Assembly (NCBI RefSeq): GCF_000015165.1
Contig: NC_009485.1
Span: 5,909,501 to 5,973,500, forward strand
Source: Bradyrhizobium sp. BTAi1
GTDB lineage: Bacteria; Pseudomonadota; Alphaproteobacteria; Rhizobiales; Xanthobacteraceae
DNA: 64,000 nucleotides
Direction: 5' to 3'
Shown here: piece by piece, positions 55,892-64,000 of the stretch
How positions within the stretch are numbered: the first letter of the stretch is position 1
Layout of the letters: every line of letters begins with the position of its first letter
Notes under the pieces: model-generated
Seen by the model: the letters and a program-made list of their open reading frames with translations, nothing else
The model's database searches: none
What the model was told of the DNA's origin: nothing
Position numbers and translations under genes: made by a program

Positions 55892-55979
55892 AGTCATGCG
55901 CGGGCTTGAGCCGCGCATCCATCCTCTTCCGAAAACCTCCTTCGCGATGAATCGCCGGGTCAAGCCCGGCGGTGACGCG
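55892..55979. repeat. Palindromic intergenic repeat after the acyl-CoA ligase
   Basis: The inverted arms are GCGGGCTTGAGCCGCGCATCC and GCCGGGTCAAGCCCGGCGGTG, the left hairpin reading TGCGCGGGCTTGAGCCGCGCA. It belongs to the same general class as 60430-60514 (CCGGGCTTGACCCGG). It lies between the ligase and livH genes. Confidence 0.65.
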
Positions 55980-55990
55980 TGAGAACGATC

Positions 55991-56884
55991 ATGAACACCT
56001 CCTTCCTTATCCAGCTCCTCGTCAACGGCCTCGTGGTCGGCACGCTCTATGGCGTGGTCGCGATGTCGTTCGTGCTGATCTACAAGGCGACGCAGGTCGT
56101 CAATTTTGCCCAAGGCGAGCTGCTTTTGATCGGCGCCTGGGTGTGCTGGCTGCTGCTGACGAAATATCAAGTCCCGTTCTGGGTCGGCATGCCGCTGACG
56201 CTCGTCTTCATGTTCGCGTTCGGCATCGCCGTGCAGGTCGTGATCCTCCGTCCCATGATCGGCGAGCCCATCATTTCCGTCATCATGGTGACGATCGGCC
56301 TGTCGACGGTGTTCCAGGCGGCGCTGAAATGGATGTTCGGCGTCAATCCGCAGCCGTTCCCGCCGGTGTTCGCGAGCAAGGCAGTCGATCTGTTCGGGCT
56401 ACAGATCCAGACCGTCTATGTCATGAGCCTCGCGGTCTCGGTCGCGATGATGCTCGGCATGGCCTGGTTCTTCAAAGCCTCGAAATACGGCCTCGCGATG
56501 CGCGCCACCGCCTTCAACCAGCAGGTCGCGCAATCGCTCGGCATCTCCGTCAAGAACGTGTTCGCGATGGCCTGGGCGATCTCGGCAACCGTCTCCGCCG
56601 TGGCCGGCGTCGTCGTCGCCGTCGTCAACGGCGTGTCGTCGGGACTGTCCGCCTATGGCATCAAGGTGTTTCCCGCGGCGATCCTCGGCGGCCTCGACTC
56701 GGTCGGCGGCGCCGTGCTCGGCGGCATCATCATCGGCCTGCTCGAAAACATCGCGCAATATGTCGACAGCCAATACCTGCACTGGGGCAATCTCTACGAG
56801 ATCGCGCCGTTCTACGTGCTGATCCTCATCCTGATGATCAAGCCCTACGGCCTGTTCGGCACCAAAGACATCGAGCGGATATGA
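55991..56884 (+). CDS. livH: ABC transporter permease (LivH type), second operon
   Basis: 297 residues from ATG 55991. Typical pattern: IQLLVNGLVVGTLYGVVAMS, QVVNFAQGELLLIGAWVCWL and the EAA-like SKYGLAMRATAFNQQVAQSL. About eight membrane helices. Pairs with the LivM gene 108 bp downstream. Its last bases overlap a small inverted repeat (56883-56934). Confidence 0.92.
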   Translation: MNTSFLIQLLVNGLVVGTLYGVVAMSFVLIYKATQVVNFAQGELLLIGAWVCWLLLTKYQVPFWVGMPLTLVFMFAFGIAVQVVILRPMIGEPIISVIMVTIGLSTVFQAALKWMFGVNPQPFPPVFASKAVDLFGLQIQTVYVMSLAVSVAMMLGMAWFFKASKYGLAMRATAFNQQVAQSLGISVKNVFAMAWAISATVSAVAGVVVAVVNGVSSGLSAYGIKVFPAAILGGLDSVGGAVLGGIIIGLLENIAQYVDSQYLHWGNLYEIAPFYVLILILMIKPYGLFGTKDIERI

Positions 56885-56934
56885 GCATGATCGCCGAAAA
56901 GTGGAGACCGGTTTTCGGTAACGATCATGCTCAA
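56883..56934. repeat. Inverted repeat GAGCATGATC / GATCATGCTC
   Basis: The perfect 10-bp arms (GAGCATGATC and GATCATGCTC) enclose a GC-rich loop containing GAAAAGTGGAGACCGGTTTTC. A partial related copy (CCGGTTTCCCGAAAGGATCA followed by TGCTC) lies at 41046-41071 after the DUF2147 gene. It sits at the livH stop. Confidence 0.72.
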
Positions 56935-56992
56935 GCCAAAGCGAAGGGCGAGCCCATGACGCAACTCAAGCTTCAGGCGAGATAGGGCCGCC

Positions 56993-58066
56993 ATGGTCGC
57001 ACGTTCCACCATCCCCGCCGGTGACTTCCGCACCTCCTATGCGGCCGACACCACGATCTTCCCGACCAAGACCAGCCGCAATTTCGCGATCGCCGGCGTG
57101 ATCCTGCTGTGCTTCGCGCCGCTTGTGTTCTCCGAATACTGGCTGTCGGTCTCGATCCAGATCGGCATCTTCGCAATCGCGGCGCTCGGGCTGAACATCC
57201 TGGTCGGCTTCACCGGGCAGATCTCGATCGGCCAGGCCGGCTTCTTCCTGCTCGGCGCCTTCACCTCGGCCTATATCAACAACACCTATGCCATTCCGGT
57301 GTTCTTCGCGATCCCGCTGGCCGGCGTGATCACGGCGCTGGTCGGGCTGGTGTTCGGCCTTCCCGCGGCGCGGCTGAAGGGCCTCTATCTCGTCATCGCC
57401 ACGCTCGCCGCGCAATATATCCTGCTCGACTTCTTCTCCCGCGCCGAATGGTTCTCCGGCGGCTCGGTGCCGGCCTCGGCCAATCCGTTCTCGATCTTCG
57501 GCTATACGCTGCGCGGCGACCGGCAATATTTCTACGTCGTGCTGGCCTATGTGCTGGTCTGCTATTTGCTCGTCACCAATTTGATGCGCACCCGCGACGG
57601 CCGCGCACTGATCGCGATCCGCGACCACTATCTCTCGGCCGAGATCATGGGCATCAACCTGACCAAGTACCGCACGCTGTCGTTCGGCCTGGCCGCGTTC
57701 TTCGCCGGCATCGCCGGCGCGCTCTATGCGCACTACCAGCTGGTGATCTCACAGGAGGGCTTCGGCATCGAGCGCTCGATCCTGTTCCTGGCCATGATCA
57801 TCATCGGCGGCACCGGATCGATCATGGGCACCCTGATGGGAACTGCCTTTGTCGTGCTGCTGCCGGAGTCGATGGAGTGGCTCAGCCACAATCTGAAGGG
57901 CAGCTCCATCGACAAGGCGCTTGCGCTCAACAACAACATCACCTTCCTGCGCGAGATCGCGATCGGCCTGATCATCATCGCCTTCCTGATGTTCGAGCCG
58001 GACGGGCTCGCGCATCGCTGGCGACAGATCAAGACATACTGGAAGCTCTACCCGTTCTCACATTGA
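56993..58066 (+). CDS. livM: ABC transporter permease (LivM type), second operon
   Basis: 357 residues. Ten or so helices; LNILVGFTGQISIGQAGFFL (~65) and the cytosolic loop RDGRALIAIRDHYLSAEIMG are LivM hallmarks, followed by YRTLSFGLAAFFAGIAGALY. It sits after livH. The downstream binding protein gene starts 58 bp after it. Confidence 0.92.
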   Translation: MVARSTIPAGDFRTSYAADTTIFPTKTSRNFAIAGVILLCFAPLVFSEYWLSVSIQIGIFAIAALGLNILVGFTGQISIGQAGFFLLGAFTSAYINNTYAIPVFFAIPLAGVITALVGLVFGLPAARLKGLYLVIATLAAQYILLDFFSRAEWFSGGSVPASANPFSIFGYTLRGDRQYFYVVLAYVLVCYLLVTNLMRTRDGRALIAIRDHYLSAEIMGINLTKYRTLSFGLAAFFAGIAGALYAHYQLVISQEGFGIERSILFLAMIIIGGTGSIMGTLMGTAFVVLLPESMEWLSHNLKGSSIDKALALNNNITFLREIAIGLIIIAFLMFEPDGLAHRWRQIKTYWKLYPFSH

Positions 58067-58124
58067 TTCCAACCAACAGGGACCGGCGACAATCCGGCCC
58101 GGATGCACCACAGGAGGAAGCACT

Positions 58125-59411
58125 ATGACGATCAAATCATGGCTCGGCTCGGCGGCGCTCGCGCTGCTCGCAGGCACCTTCGCCGCATCGGCGAACGCGC
58201 AGCAGATCGCGATCGGCCATCTGCAGGATCTGTCGGGCGGCACGTCCGACGTCGGCACGCCCTATGGCCAGGGCGTCGTCGACACCTTCGCCTGGGTCAA
58301 CAAGAACGGTGGCATCGGCGGCAAGCAACTCGCGGTCGACAGCAACGACTATGGCTACCAGGTACCGCGCGCGATCGCGCTGTACAAGAAGTGGTCGGCG
58401 CCGGACAACAAGGTCGCCGCGATCATGGGCTGGGACACGGCCGACACCGAGGCGCTCACCGGCTTCCTCGCCAATGACAAGATCCCGGACATGTCCGGCT
58501 CCTATGCCGCCGCGCTGACCGATCCGGAAGGCACCAGCGGCAAGGCGAAGCCGGCGCCGTACAACTTCTTCTACGGACCGAGCTACTCGGACGCGCTGCG
58601 CGCCGAGCTGACCTGGGCGGCCGAGGACTGGAAGGCCAAGGGCAAGCCCGGCAAGCCCAAATTCGTGCACATGGGCGCCAACCATCCCTACCCCAACGCG
58701 CCGAAGGCCGCGGGCGAAGCGCTCGCCACCGAGCTCGGCTTCGAGGTGCTGCCGCCGCTGGTGTTCGCGCTGGCGCCCGGCGACTACAGTGCGCAATGCC
58801 TGAGCCTGAAGAGCTCCGGCGCCAACTACGCCTATCTCGGCAACACTGCCGCTTCCAACATCTCGGTGATGAAGGCCTGCAAGAACGCCGGCGTCGATGT
58901 GCAGTTCCTGTCCAACGTCTGGGGCATGGATGAGAACGCCGCCAAGACCGCGGGCGATGCCGCCGATGGCGTGATCTTCCCGCTGCGCACCTCGGTCGGC
59001 TGGGGCGGCGATGCACCGGGCATGAAGACGGTGCAGGAGATCGCCAAGATGTCCGATCCCACCGGCAAGGTCTATCGGCCGGTGCACTACGTCGCCGCGG
59101 TCTGCTCCTCGCTCTACATGAAGGAAGCAATCGAGTGGGCGGTGAAAAATGGCGGCCCGACCGGCGAGAACGTCGCCAAGGGCTTCCACCAGAAGAAGGA
59201 CTGGGTGCCGGCCGGCATGGAAGGCGTCTGCAGCCCCTCGACCTGGACCGAGAAGGACCACCGTGGCACGATGAAGGTCGACCTTTATCGCGCTCGCGTG
59301 ACGGGACCGACCGATGGCGACCTCAACGACTTGATGGCCAAGGGCGTGATCAAGCTCGAGAAGGTCAAGACCATCGAACTGCCGCGCAAGGCCGAATGGG
59401 CGGGTTGGTAA
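58125..59411 (+). CDS. ABC transporter substrate-binding protein, second operon
   Basis: 428 residues. Signal peptide ALALLAGTFAASANA, then a type I binding fold: QQIAIGHLQDLSGGTSDVGT, FAWVNKNGGIGGKQLAVDSN, IMGWDTADTEALTGFLANDK. Family neighbours of this longer size carry organic acids rather than amino acids in many alphaproteobacteria, but the ligand is not proven here. It is followed by a palindromic repeat and livF. Confidence 0.92.
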   Translation: MTIKSWLGSAALALLAGTFAASANAQQIAIGHLQDLSGGTSDVGTPYGQGVVDTFAWVNKNGGIGGKQLAVDSNDYGYQVPRAIALYKKWSAPDNKVAAIMGWDTADTEALTGFLANDKIPDMSGSYAAALTDPEGTSGKAKPAPYNFFYGPSYSDALRAELTWAAEDWKAKGKPGKPKFVHMGANHPYPNAPKAAGEALATELGFEVLPPLVFALAPGDYSAQCLSLKSSGANYAYLGNTAASNISVMKACKNAGVDVQFLSNVWGMDENAAKTAGDAADGVIFPLRTSVGWGGDAPGMKTVQEIAKMSDPTGKVYRPVHYVAAVCSSLYMKEAIEWAVKNGGPTGENVAKGFHQKKDWVPAGMEGVCSPSTWTEKDHRGTMKVDLYRARVTGPTDGDLNDLMAKGVIKLEKVKTIELPRKAEWAGW

Positions 59412-59459
59412 GTTGCTGAGCTGATGCCGAATGAGCTCGGCAGCAACTCCACGCACGAT

Positions 59460-59560
59460 CGTCATCCCCACGAAAGCGGGGGATCCAGGACGCCGCGGCT
59501 TCTCGGTGAAGCATCGGCGTGTCTGGAATACTGGGTCCCCCGCCTTCGCGGGGGACGACA
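59460..59560. repeat. Palindromic repeat between binding-protein and livF genes
   Basis: Outer arms CGTCATCCCCACGAAAGCGG with GGGATCC at the left, and TGGGTCCCCCGCCTTCGCGG with GGGACGACAG at the right. Pairing of CCCCCGC with GCGGGGG gives a strong hairpin. It lies in the transporter operon, in the 165-bp gap before livF. Confidence 0.75.
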
Positions 59561-59576
59561 GCGGTGGACAACCACA

Positions 59577-60416
59577 ATGACCGAGACACTCGACACTCCG
59601 CGAGCCGGCGCAGGCAGCGCCTTAGCCGCCCCCCTGCTCTCCGTTCGCAACATCGAGGTCGTCTATGACGACGTCATCCTGGTGCTGCGCGGGCTCAGCC
59701 TCGATGTGCCGAAGGGCGCCATCGTCGCGCTGCTCGGCGCCAATGGCGCCGGCAAATCGACGACGTTGAAGGCGATCTCCGGCCTGCTCAAGACCGAGGA
59801 TGGCGAGGTGACGCGCGGCGAGATCATGTTCGACGGCGCGCGCATCGACGGCATCGATCCGGAGAAGATCGTCCGCCGCGGCATCTTCCAGGTCATGGAG
59901 GGCCGGCGCATCGTGGCCGACATGACCTCGCTCGAAAACCTCAAGCTCGGCGCGTTCACCCGCAGCGACCGTGAGGTCAACAGCGACATCGAGATGGTGT
60001 TCAACTATTTCCCGCGGCTGAAGGAGCGGACGGGCCTCGCCGGCTATCTCTCCGGCGGCGAGCAGCAGATGCTGGCGATCGGACGCGCGCTGATGGCCCG
60101 GCCGAAGATGATCCTGATGGACGAGCCCTCGATGGGCCTGTCGCCGCTGCTGGTGAAGGAGGTGTTCGCGATCATCAAGGAGATCAACCGTGATCTCGGC
60201 GTCACCATCCTCCTGGTCGAGCAGAACGCGCGCGCGGCGCTGTCGGTCGCCAGCCACGGCTACATCATGGAGCAGGGCAAAGTCGTGCTCGACGGCACCG
60301 CGGACAGTTTGCGCGACAACGAGGACGTCAAGGAATTCTACCTCGGCGGCGCCGGCGACCAGCGCAAGAGCTTCAAGAACCTGAAGAGTTTCAAGCGGCG
60401 GAAGCGGTGGCTGTAG
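59577..60416 (+). CDS. livF: ABC transporter ATP-binding protein (LivF type), second operon
   Basis: 279 residues from ATG 59577; the frame extends upstream into the repeat and is not used. Walker A GANGAGKSTT (~52), signature LSGGEQQMLAIGRALMARPK, Walker B ILMDEPSMGLSP, switch VEQNARAAL (N at the usual H position). The last ~20 residues are lysine/arginine-rich (RKSFKNLKSFKRRKRW), unusual for LivF and possibly an added tail. It ends the operon; a further repeat follows. Confidence 0.92.
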   Translation: MTETLDTPRAGAGSALAAPLLSVRNIEVVYDDVILVLRGLSLDVPKGAIVALLGANGAGKSTTLKAISGLLKTEDGEVTRGEIMFDGARIDGIDPEKIVRRGIFQVMEGRRIVADMTSLENLKLGAFTRSDREVNSDIEMVFNYFPRLKERTGLAGYLSGGEQQMLAIGRALMARPKMILMDEPSMGLSPLLVKEVFAIIKEINRDLGVTILLVEQNARAALSVASHGYIMEQGKVVLDGTADSLRDNEDVKEFYLGGAGDQRKSFKNLKSFKRRKRWL

Positions 60417-60429
60417 CGAACTATCTGCT

Positions 60430-60514
60430 CGTCATGGCCGGGCTTGACCCGGCCATCCACGCGCGAGCCGGAACGACGAACGACGTGGATGCCCGGGACA
60501 AGCCCGGGCATGAC
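60430..60514. repeat. Palindromic repeat after livF
   Basis: Two mirrored hairpins: GTCATGGCCGGGCTTGACCC with GGCCATCCACG, and CGTGGATGCCCGGGACAAGC with CCGGGCATGAC. The outer ends pair (GTCATG with CATGAC, GGATGCCCGG with its mirror). It precedes the PaaK-like gene. Confidence 0.8.
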
Positions 60515-60537
60515 GGTGCAAGACCGAAGGACTGGGC

Positions 60538-61761
60538 ATGAATACCCACTACGACGCCCTCGAGACCCGTGATCCCGCCGAACGCGAGCAGGATCTGTTC
60601 GGCCGCCTGCCCGACGTGCTGCATGCAGCGATCAAGGCGCCCGCCTATGCCGCGCTGCTGCAGGGCATCGATCCCCGGGACATCACGAGCCGCACCGCGC
60701 TGGCGCAATTGCCCGTGCTGCGCAAGTCGGAGCTGCCGGCCCTGCACAAGGCCGCTCCCCCGTTCGGCGGCTTCGTCGCGCAGGCGCCTGGCGCGTTCTC
60801 CCGTCTGTTCACCTCGCCCGGCCCGATCTTCGAGCCAGAGGCGGCCCACACCGATCCCTGGCGCGGCGCGCGCGCGCTGTTCGCGGCCGGCTTCCGCAGC
60901 AGTGACGTCGTGCTCAACACCTTCAGCTATCATCTGACGCCCGGCGGCTTCATCTTCGATGCCTCGGCGCGCGCGCTCGGCTGCGCGGTGATCCCGGCCG
61001 GACCGGGGAACACCGAGGCACAGTTCGAGCTGATCGAGGCCTATCGCCCGATCGGCTACAGCGGCACGCCCGACTTCCTCAAGATCCTGCTCGATGGCGC
61101 GGCGAGCGCCGGCCGCGACGTCTCCTCGATCAAGCGTGCACTGGTGTCGGGCGCGGCCTTTCCGCCGTCCTTGCAGGCCGAGATCAAGGCGCGCGGGATC
61201 GATGCCTACCAGGCCTTTGGCACCGCCGATCTCGGCATCATCGCCTATGAGACCTCGGCACGCGAGGGCATGGTGGTCAACGAGGATCTCATTTTCGAGA
61301 TCGTCCGCCCCGGCACGGGTGATCCCGTGGCCGAGGGCGACGTCGGCGAGATCGTCGTCAGCTCGCTCGATCCTGCCCATCCCTGGATTCGCCTCGCACT
61401 CGGCGATCTCACCGCCGCCCTGCCCGGCGTCAGCCGCTGCGGCCGCACCAACATGCGCATCAAGGGCTGGATGGGCCGCGCCGACCAGACCACCAAGATC
61501 AAGGGCATGTTCGTGCGACCCGAGCAGATCGCCGAGATCGGCAAGCGCCATCCGGAGCTCGGCCGGCTGCGGCTGGTCGTCACCCGCGCCGGGGAAACCG
61601 ACGCGATGACGTTGAAGGCCGAATGCGCCGCGCCATCTGATGGCCTGCAGGACGCGCTCGCCACCAGCCTGCGCAGCGTCACCAAGCTCGGCGGCCAGGT
61701 CGAGCTGGTCGCGCCGGGAACGCTGCCCAACGACGGCAAGGTGATCGCAGACGAGCGCTGA
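60538..61761 (+). CDS. PaaK-like (phenylacetate-CoA ligase type) AMP-binding protein
   Basis: 407 residues, somewhat shorter than the standard ~430. It has PaaK-like segments: ELPALHKAAPPFGGFVA, SYHLTPGGFIFDASARALGC (~140), YSGTPDFLKILLD (~180), FGTADLGIIAYE (~225), and a C-terminal LGGQVELVAPGTLPNDGKVI containing the lysine region. The usual phosphate-binding SSGTTG loop is replaced by LFTSPGPIFEPEA. The family makes CoA thioesters of arylacetic or related acids. It directly follows the transporter operon with its own upstream repeat. Confidence 0.83.
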   Translation: MNTHYDALETRDPAEREQDLFGRLPDVLHAAIKAPAYAALLQGIDPRDITSRTALAQLPVLRKSELPALHKAAPPFGGFVAQAPGAFSRLFTSPGPIFEPEAAHTDPWRGARALFAAGFRSSDVVLNTFSYHLTPGGFIFDASARALGCAVIPAGPGNTEAQFELIEAYRPIGYSGTPDFLKILLDGAASAGRDVSSIKRALVSGAAFPPSLQAEIKARGIDAYQAFGTADLGIIAYETSAREGMVVNEDLIFEIVRPGTGDPVAEGDVGEIVVSSLDPAHPWIRLALGDLTAALPGVSRCGRTNMRIKGWMGRADQTTKIKGMFVRPEQIAEIGKRHPELGRLRLVVTRAGETDAMTLKAECAAPSDGLQDALATSLRSVTKLGGQVELVAPGTLPNDGKVIADER

Positions 61762-61893
61762 GCCAGGTTCCAGCTCGAAGCGTAGCCCTGCAGCAGCGGC
61801 ATGAGCGGCGGGGTGCGCACGGACCATGCGCAATTGTCGCCTCCCGCGCCCTCTCCTATACAGCCATGTCACGCTCTCTCGGAGTTCGTCCGC

Positions 61894-63084
61894 ATGGCCT
61901 TCCCGCGCGCGTCCAAAGCCCTGTCCCGCTTCACCGTGCTCGATCTGACGCGCGTGCGCGCCGGCCCGACCTGCGCGCGGCAGTTTGCCGATTGGGGCGC
62001 CAACGTTATCAAGATCGATGCCATGATGGAGGATGGCGGCGAGGCGCTCGGCGGCCCGCGCCGTGGGGCCGACTTCCAGAACCTGCATCGCAACAAGCGC
62101 GCGATGACACTCAATCTGAAAGACCCCAAGGGCGTCGACGTGTTCATGCGGCTGGCCAAGCAGGCGGACGTCGTGATCGAGAACTACCGGCCGGATGTGA
62201 AGACCAAGCTCGGTATCGATTACGAGGCCGTTCGCAAGGTCAATCCGCGCATCGTCTATGGCAGCATCTCCGGCTTCGGCCAGGACGGCCCCTATGCCAA
62301 GCGGCCGGGCTTCGATCAGATTGCGCAGGGCATGGGCGGGCTGATGTCGATCACCGGCGCGCCCGGCGAAGGGCCGATGCGCGCGGGGATCCCGATCGCC
62401 GATCTCTCCGCAGGCCTGTCCTGCGCGATGGGCATTCTCACGGCGCTGCTCGAGCGCGAGGTGTCCGGTGAAGGCCAGTGGGTGCAGACCTCGCTGTTGC
62501 AGGCGCAGATCTTCATGCTCGACTTCCAGGCCGCGCGCTGGCTGATGGAGAAGGACGTCGCACCGCAGGCCGGCAACAACCATCCGACCAGCATCCCGAC
62601 CGGCGTGTTCAAGACCTCCGACGGCTACATCAACATCGCGGCGACCGGCGGCCGGATCTGGGAGCGGCTATGCCACACGCTGGGCGCACCGGAATGGATC
62701 GATAATCCCGACTACGCGACCGCGCCGGCACGCTCCAAGAACCGCGACGCGTTGAACGCCGAGATCAACCAGCGAACGGTGGCGAAGACGAGCGAGCAAT
62801 GGGTCGCCGAACTCAACGCCGCCGGCGTGCCCTGCGGCCCGATCTACGCCATCGATCAGATGTTCGAGGACCCGCAGGTCAAGCACCTCGGCATGGCGCA
62901 GCAGGTCGCCAGCGACGACGGCCGCGACATCACGCTGGTGGCGCAGCCCTTCACATTGTCGCGCACGCCGAGTCGCATGGCGGCGCGGCCGCCGGAGTTC
63001 GGCGAGCAGACCGAGGAGATCCTCTCCGAATTCGGCTTCACCGACGGCGAAATCGCTGATCTTCGCCTGCATCGCGTCGTGTGA
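61894..63084 (+). CDS. Class III (CaiB/BaiF family) CoA-transferase
   Basis: 396 residues from ATG 61894; codons upstream to 61801 are not supported. The start LDLTRVRAGPTCARQFADWG is typical. It contains VVIENYRPDVKTKLGIDYEA and the catalytic aspartate region in KRPGFDQIAQGMGGLMSITG (~150), then GVPCGPIYAIDQMFEDPQVK (~330). It would move CoA between acids, for example from succinyl-CoA or formyl-CoA donors. It follows the PaaK-like ligase by 132 bp and probably serves the same catabolic pathway. Confidence 0.9.
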   Translation: MAFPRASKALSRFTVLDLTRVRAGPTCARQFADWGANVIKIDAMMEDGGEALGGPRRGADFQNLHRNKRAMTLNLKDPKGVDVFMRLAKQADVVIENYRPDVKTKLGIDYEAVRKVNPRIVYGSISGFGQDGPYAKRPGFDQIAQGMGGLMSITGAPGEGPMRAGIPIADLSAGLSCAMGILTALLEREVSGEGQWVQTSLLQAQIFMLDFQAARWLMEKDVAPQAGNNHPTSIPTGVFKTSDGYINIAATGGRIWERLCHTLGAPEWIDNPDYATAPARSKNRDALNAEINQRTVAKTSEQWVAELNAAGVPCGPIYAIDQMFEDPQVKHLGMAQQVASDDGRDITLVAQPFTLSRTPSRMAARPPEFGEQTEEILSEFGFTDGEIADLRLHRVV

Positions 63085-63252
63085 GCAGGTGCAATATGAC
63101 CAAGCTGCGGCATCCCGCCGCTGTGGCCAAGATGTCACCACGTTGGAACTTCCAACTTGGCCGGATTGAGGCCAAGGCAAGACCGCGTTAACCTCTTCGC
63201 ATCAGTTGATCGCGGACCTCATGGGGCCCGCGCGCGTGAGGAGTAGCGGACC

Positions 63253-63414
63253 ATGAGCGCGACCGAGTTGAATGAATTCCTGACGGCGATGGACATCGTA
63301 CGCGACGTCAACGCGGCCGCTGTGACTGCTCCTGGTGCTCTGTTGTTCGACGAGACGATGCTCGATAACGAGTCCGACTGGTACCACATGCCCGTCGCAG
63401 AGAAGGTGAACTGA
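63253..63414 (+). CDS. Small hypothetical protein, 53 residues
   Basis: An ATG at 63253 with AGGAG about 9 nt upstream starts a 53-codon frame. The product reads MSATELNEFLTAMDIVRDVN, then AAAVTAPGALLFDETMLDNE and ends SDWYHMPVAEKVN. It is acidic and without a membrane segment or cysteines. The composition is protein-like. A strong terminator 50 bp downstream supports an independent transcript. No family is recognised. Confidence 0.6.
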   Translation: MSATELNEFLTAMDIVRDVNAAAVTAPGALLFDETMLDNESDWYHMPVAEKVN

Positions 63415-63464
63415 GGCTGAGCTGCCTGAGTTCAACGCTCTCGTCTGATATCAACGCGTCCCGA

Positions 63465-63500
63465 GGCCTTCGTTCGGACAATCCGGACGAAGGCTTTTTC
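63465..63500 (+). terminator. Rho-independent terminator after the 53-residue gene
   Basis: Stem GCCTTCGTTCGGA with TCCGGACGAAGGC (one G-T type pair), then TTTTTC. It lies about 50 bp past the stop of the small gene. Confidence 0.85.
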
Positions 63501-63957
63501 ATTCGGGACCGCAGAATGAGGCAAGGAGCGAACAGGCATCCTTGTCAGAACACGCCGAACGCAAAAAAAGCCCGACGCAAGCGCCGGGCAAGGGATCGTC
63601 TCGGGAGGAAACATCAGGACGCGATGACCAGAGATCAGGCACCGCGCGTGAGCAGCACAACGTCTGCCCATGAATGAAGCCTACCACCGCCCTGCCTAAA
63701 AAGCTGTCATCGCAAAGACACAACCTCTGGAGAAGCGCGGAAAGGATTTGAACAACGGTCCGTCGCAGCGAAGCCAGCCTCCTCCCTGATGTGGCAACGG
63801 TGCCACGGTCCAGTTCGATCCACGCCAAGGCCCAATCGAGCCAGTGGTCGCAATCACGCGAATTCTTGCGTGTTTGTTGTGGCGTCCTGCCATTCCAGCG
63901 GCGGCGCCTCCGCCCCAGCGCAGAACGCGTGGTCGGCGCGGCTCATCTTGCCTGCGG
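63501..63957. other. Intergenic region with a minus-strand terminator
   Basis: No credible protein gene in 457 bp; frames here have odd composition. A minus-strand terminator lies at 63562-63589. Reading into it from the right is a stretch (about 63600-63890) with no recognised coding content, which may be a small RNA or the remains of one. Confidence 0.4.
63562..63589 (-). terminator. Rho-independent terminator on the minus strand, no gene assigned
   Basis: Read on the minus strand: GCCCGGCGCTTGCGTCGGGC forms a hairpin with one mismatch, followed by seven T. It would end a transcript coming from positions above 63600. Confidence 0.7.
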
Positions 63958-64000
63958 CCGTCCTTCGAGACGCCCGCCTGCGGCGGGCTCCTCCGGACCA
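63958..64000. repeat. REP-like palindrome (copy 2), cut by the window end
   Basis: GTCCTTCGAGACGCCCGCCT followed by GCGGCGGGCTCCTCCGGA, the same element as 28498-28551 with a different loop. It continues past the end of the window. Confidence 0.75.

Noticed and set aside
60421..62583. 720-codon minus-strand frame over the PaaK-like and CoA-transferase genes
   Set aside because: Shadow of the two plus-strand genes with matching motifs; product shows no family features.

Overview
The window looks like chromosomal DNA of a high-GC alphaproteobacterium of the Bradyrhizobium/Nitrobacteraceae type. I infer this from the GC-rich coding bias, the gene repertoire (heptose and fucose LPS genes, CpaBCDE pilus genes, two branched-chain-amino-acid-type ABC transporters, acyl-CoA ligases, a PilZ pair) and the many palindromic intergenic repeats. 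No rRNA, tRNA, CRISPR array or replication origin was recognised.

Layout. 1-13.5 kb is an LPS/O-antigen block: the end of a glycosyltransferase, a WecA/MraY-type sugar-1-phosphate transferase, a FlaA1/CapD-type nucleotide-sugar dehydratase/epimerase, an O-antigen ligase-like protein, the ADP-heptose pathway (hldE, hldD, gmhA, gmhB) with a heptosyltransferase, another glycosyltransferase, galE and an MsbA-like exporter. A fumarylacetoacetate hydrolase-family gene follows. 14.2-17.2 kb is accessory: palindromic repeats, a multibranched repeat element and a two-gene, clearly lower-GC island whose two proteins each carry an R-x4-H HEPN-type motif. This is the best candidate for an undescribed system. 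17.2-25.8 kb has an LpxO-like hydroxylase, two PilZ proteins and cpaBCDE with a convergent TadD-like lipoprotein. 25.9-34.6 kb holds two flavin monooxygenases (the first divergent from a MarR regulator across a clear operator), an AlaX editing protein between two copies of one repeat, a PepSY-like/cytochrome b pair and an M15-like peptidase.

34.7-35.9 kb is an intact IS481-type element with terminal inverted repeats and a 5-bp target duplication. It sits inside an older palindromic repeat. 36-42.3 kb is a methyl-cycle neighbourhood: ahcY, metK, an HTH-methyltransferase fusion and a core MetE-like methyltransferase. 42.6-47.5 kb is a complete ABC transporter operon (binding protein, two permeases, two ATPases). 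47.7-52.8 kb has a small lipoprotein, purU, a HemD-like protein, the GDP-fucose genes gmd and fcl, and a Crp-type regulator. 53.1-63.1 kb is a second ABC transporter operon with an acyl-CoA ligase embedded in it, then a PaaK-like ligase and a class III CoA-transferase. This suggests uptake of an organic (perhaps aromatic) acid coupled to CoA activation. A 53-residue orphan gene with its own terminator lies near the end.

Genes that probably work together are: the heptose genes with the heptosyltransferase, ligase and exporter (LPS core and O-antigen); gmd-fcl supplying GDP-fucose to the same envelope pathway from 40 kb away; ahcY, metK and the methyltransferases (SAM supply and SAH removal); and each ABC transporter with its neighbouring enzymes.
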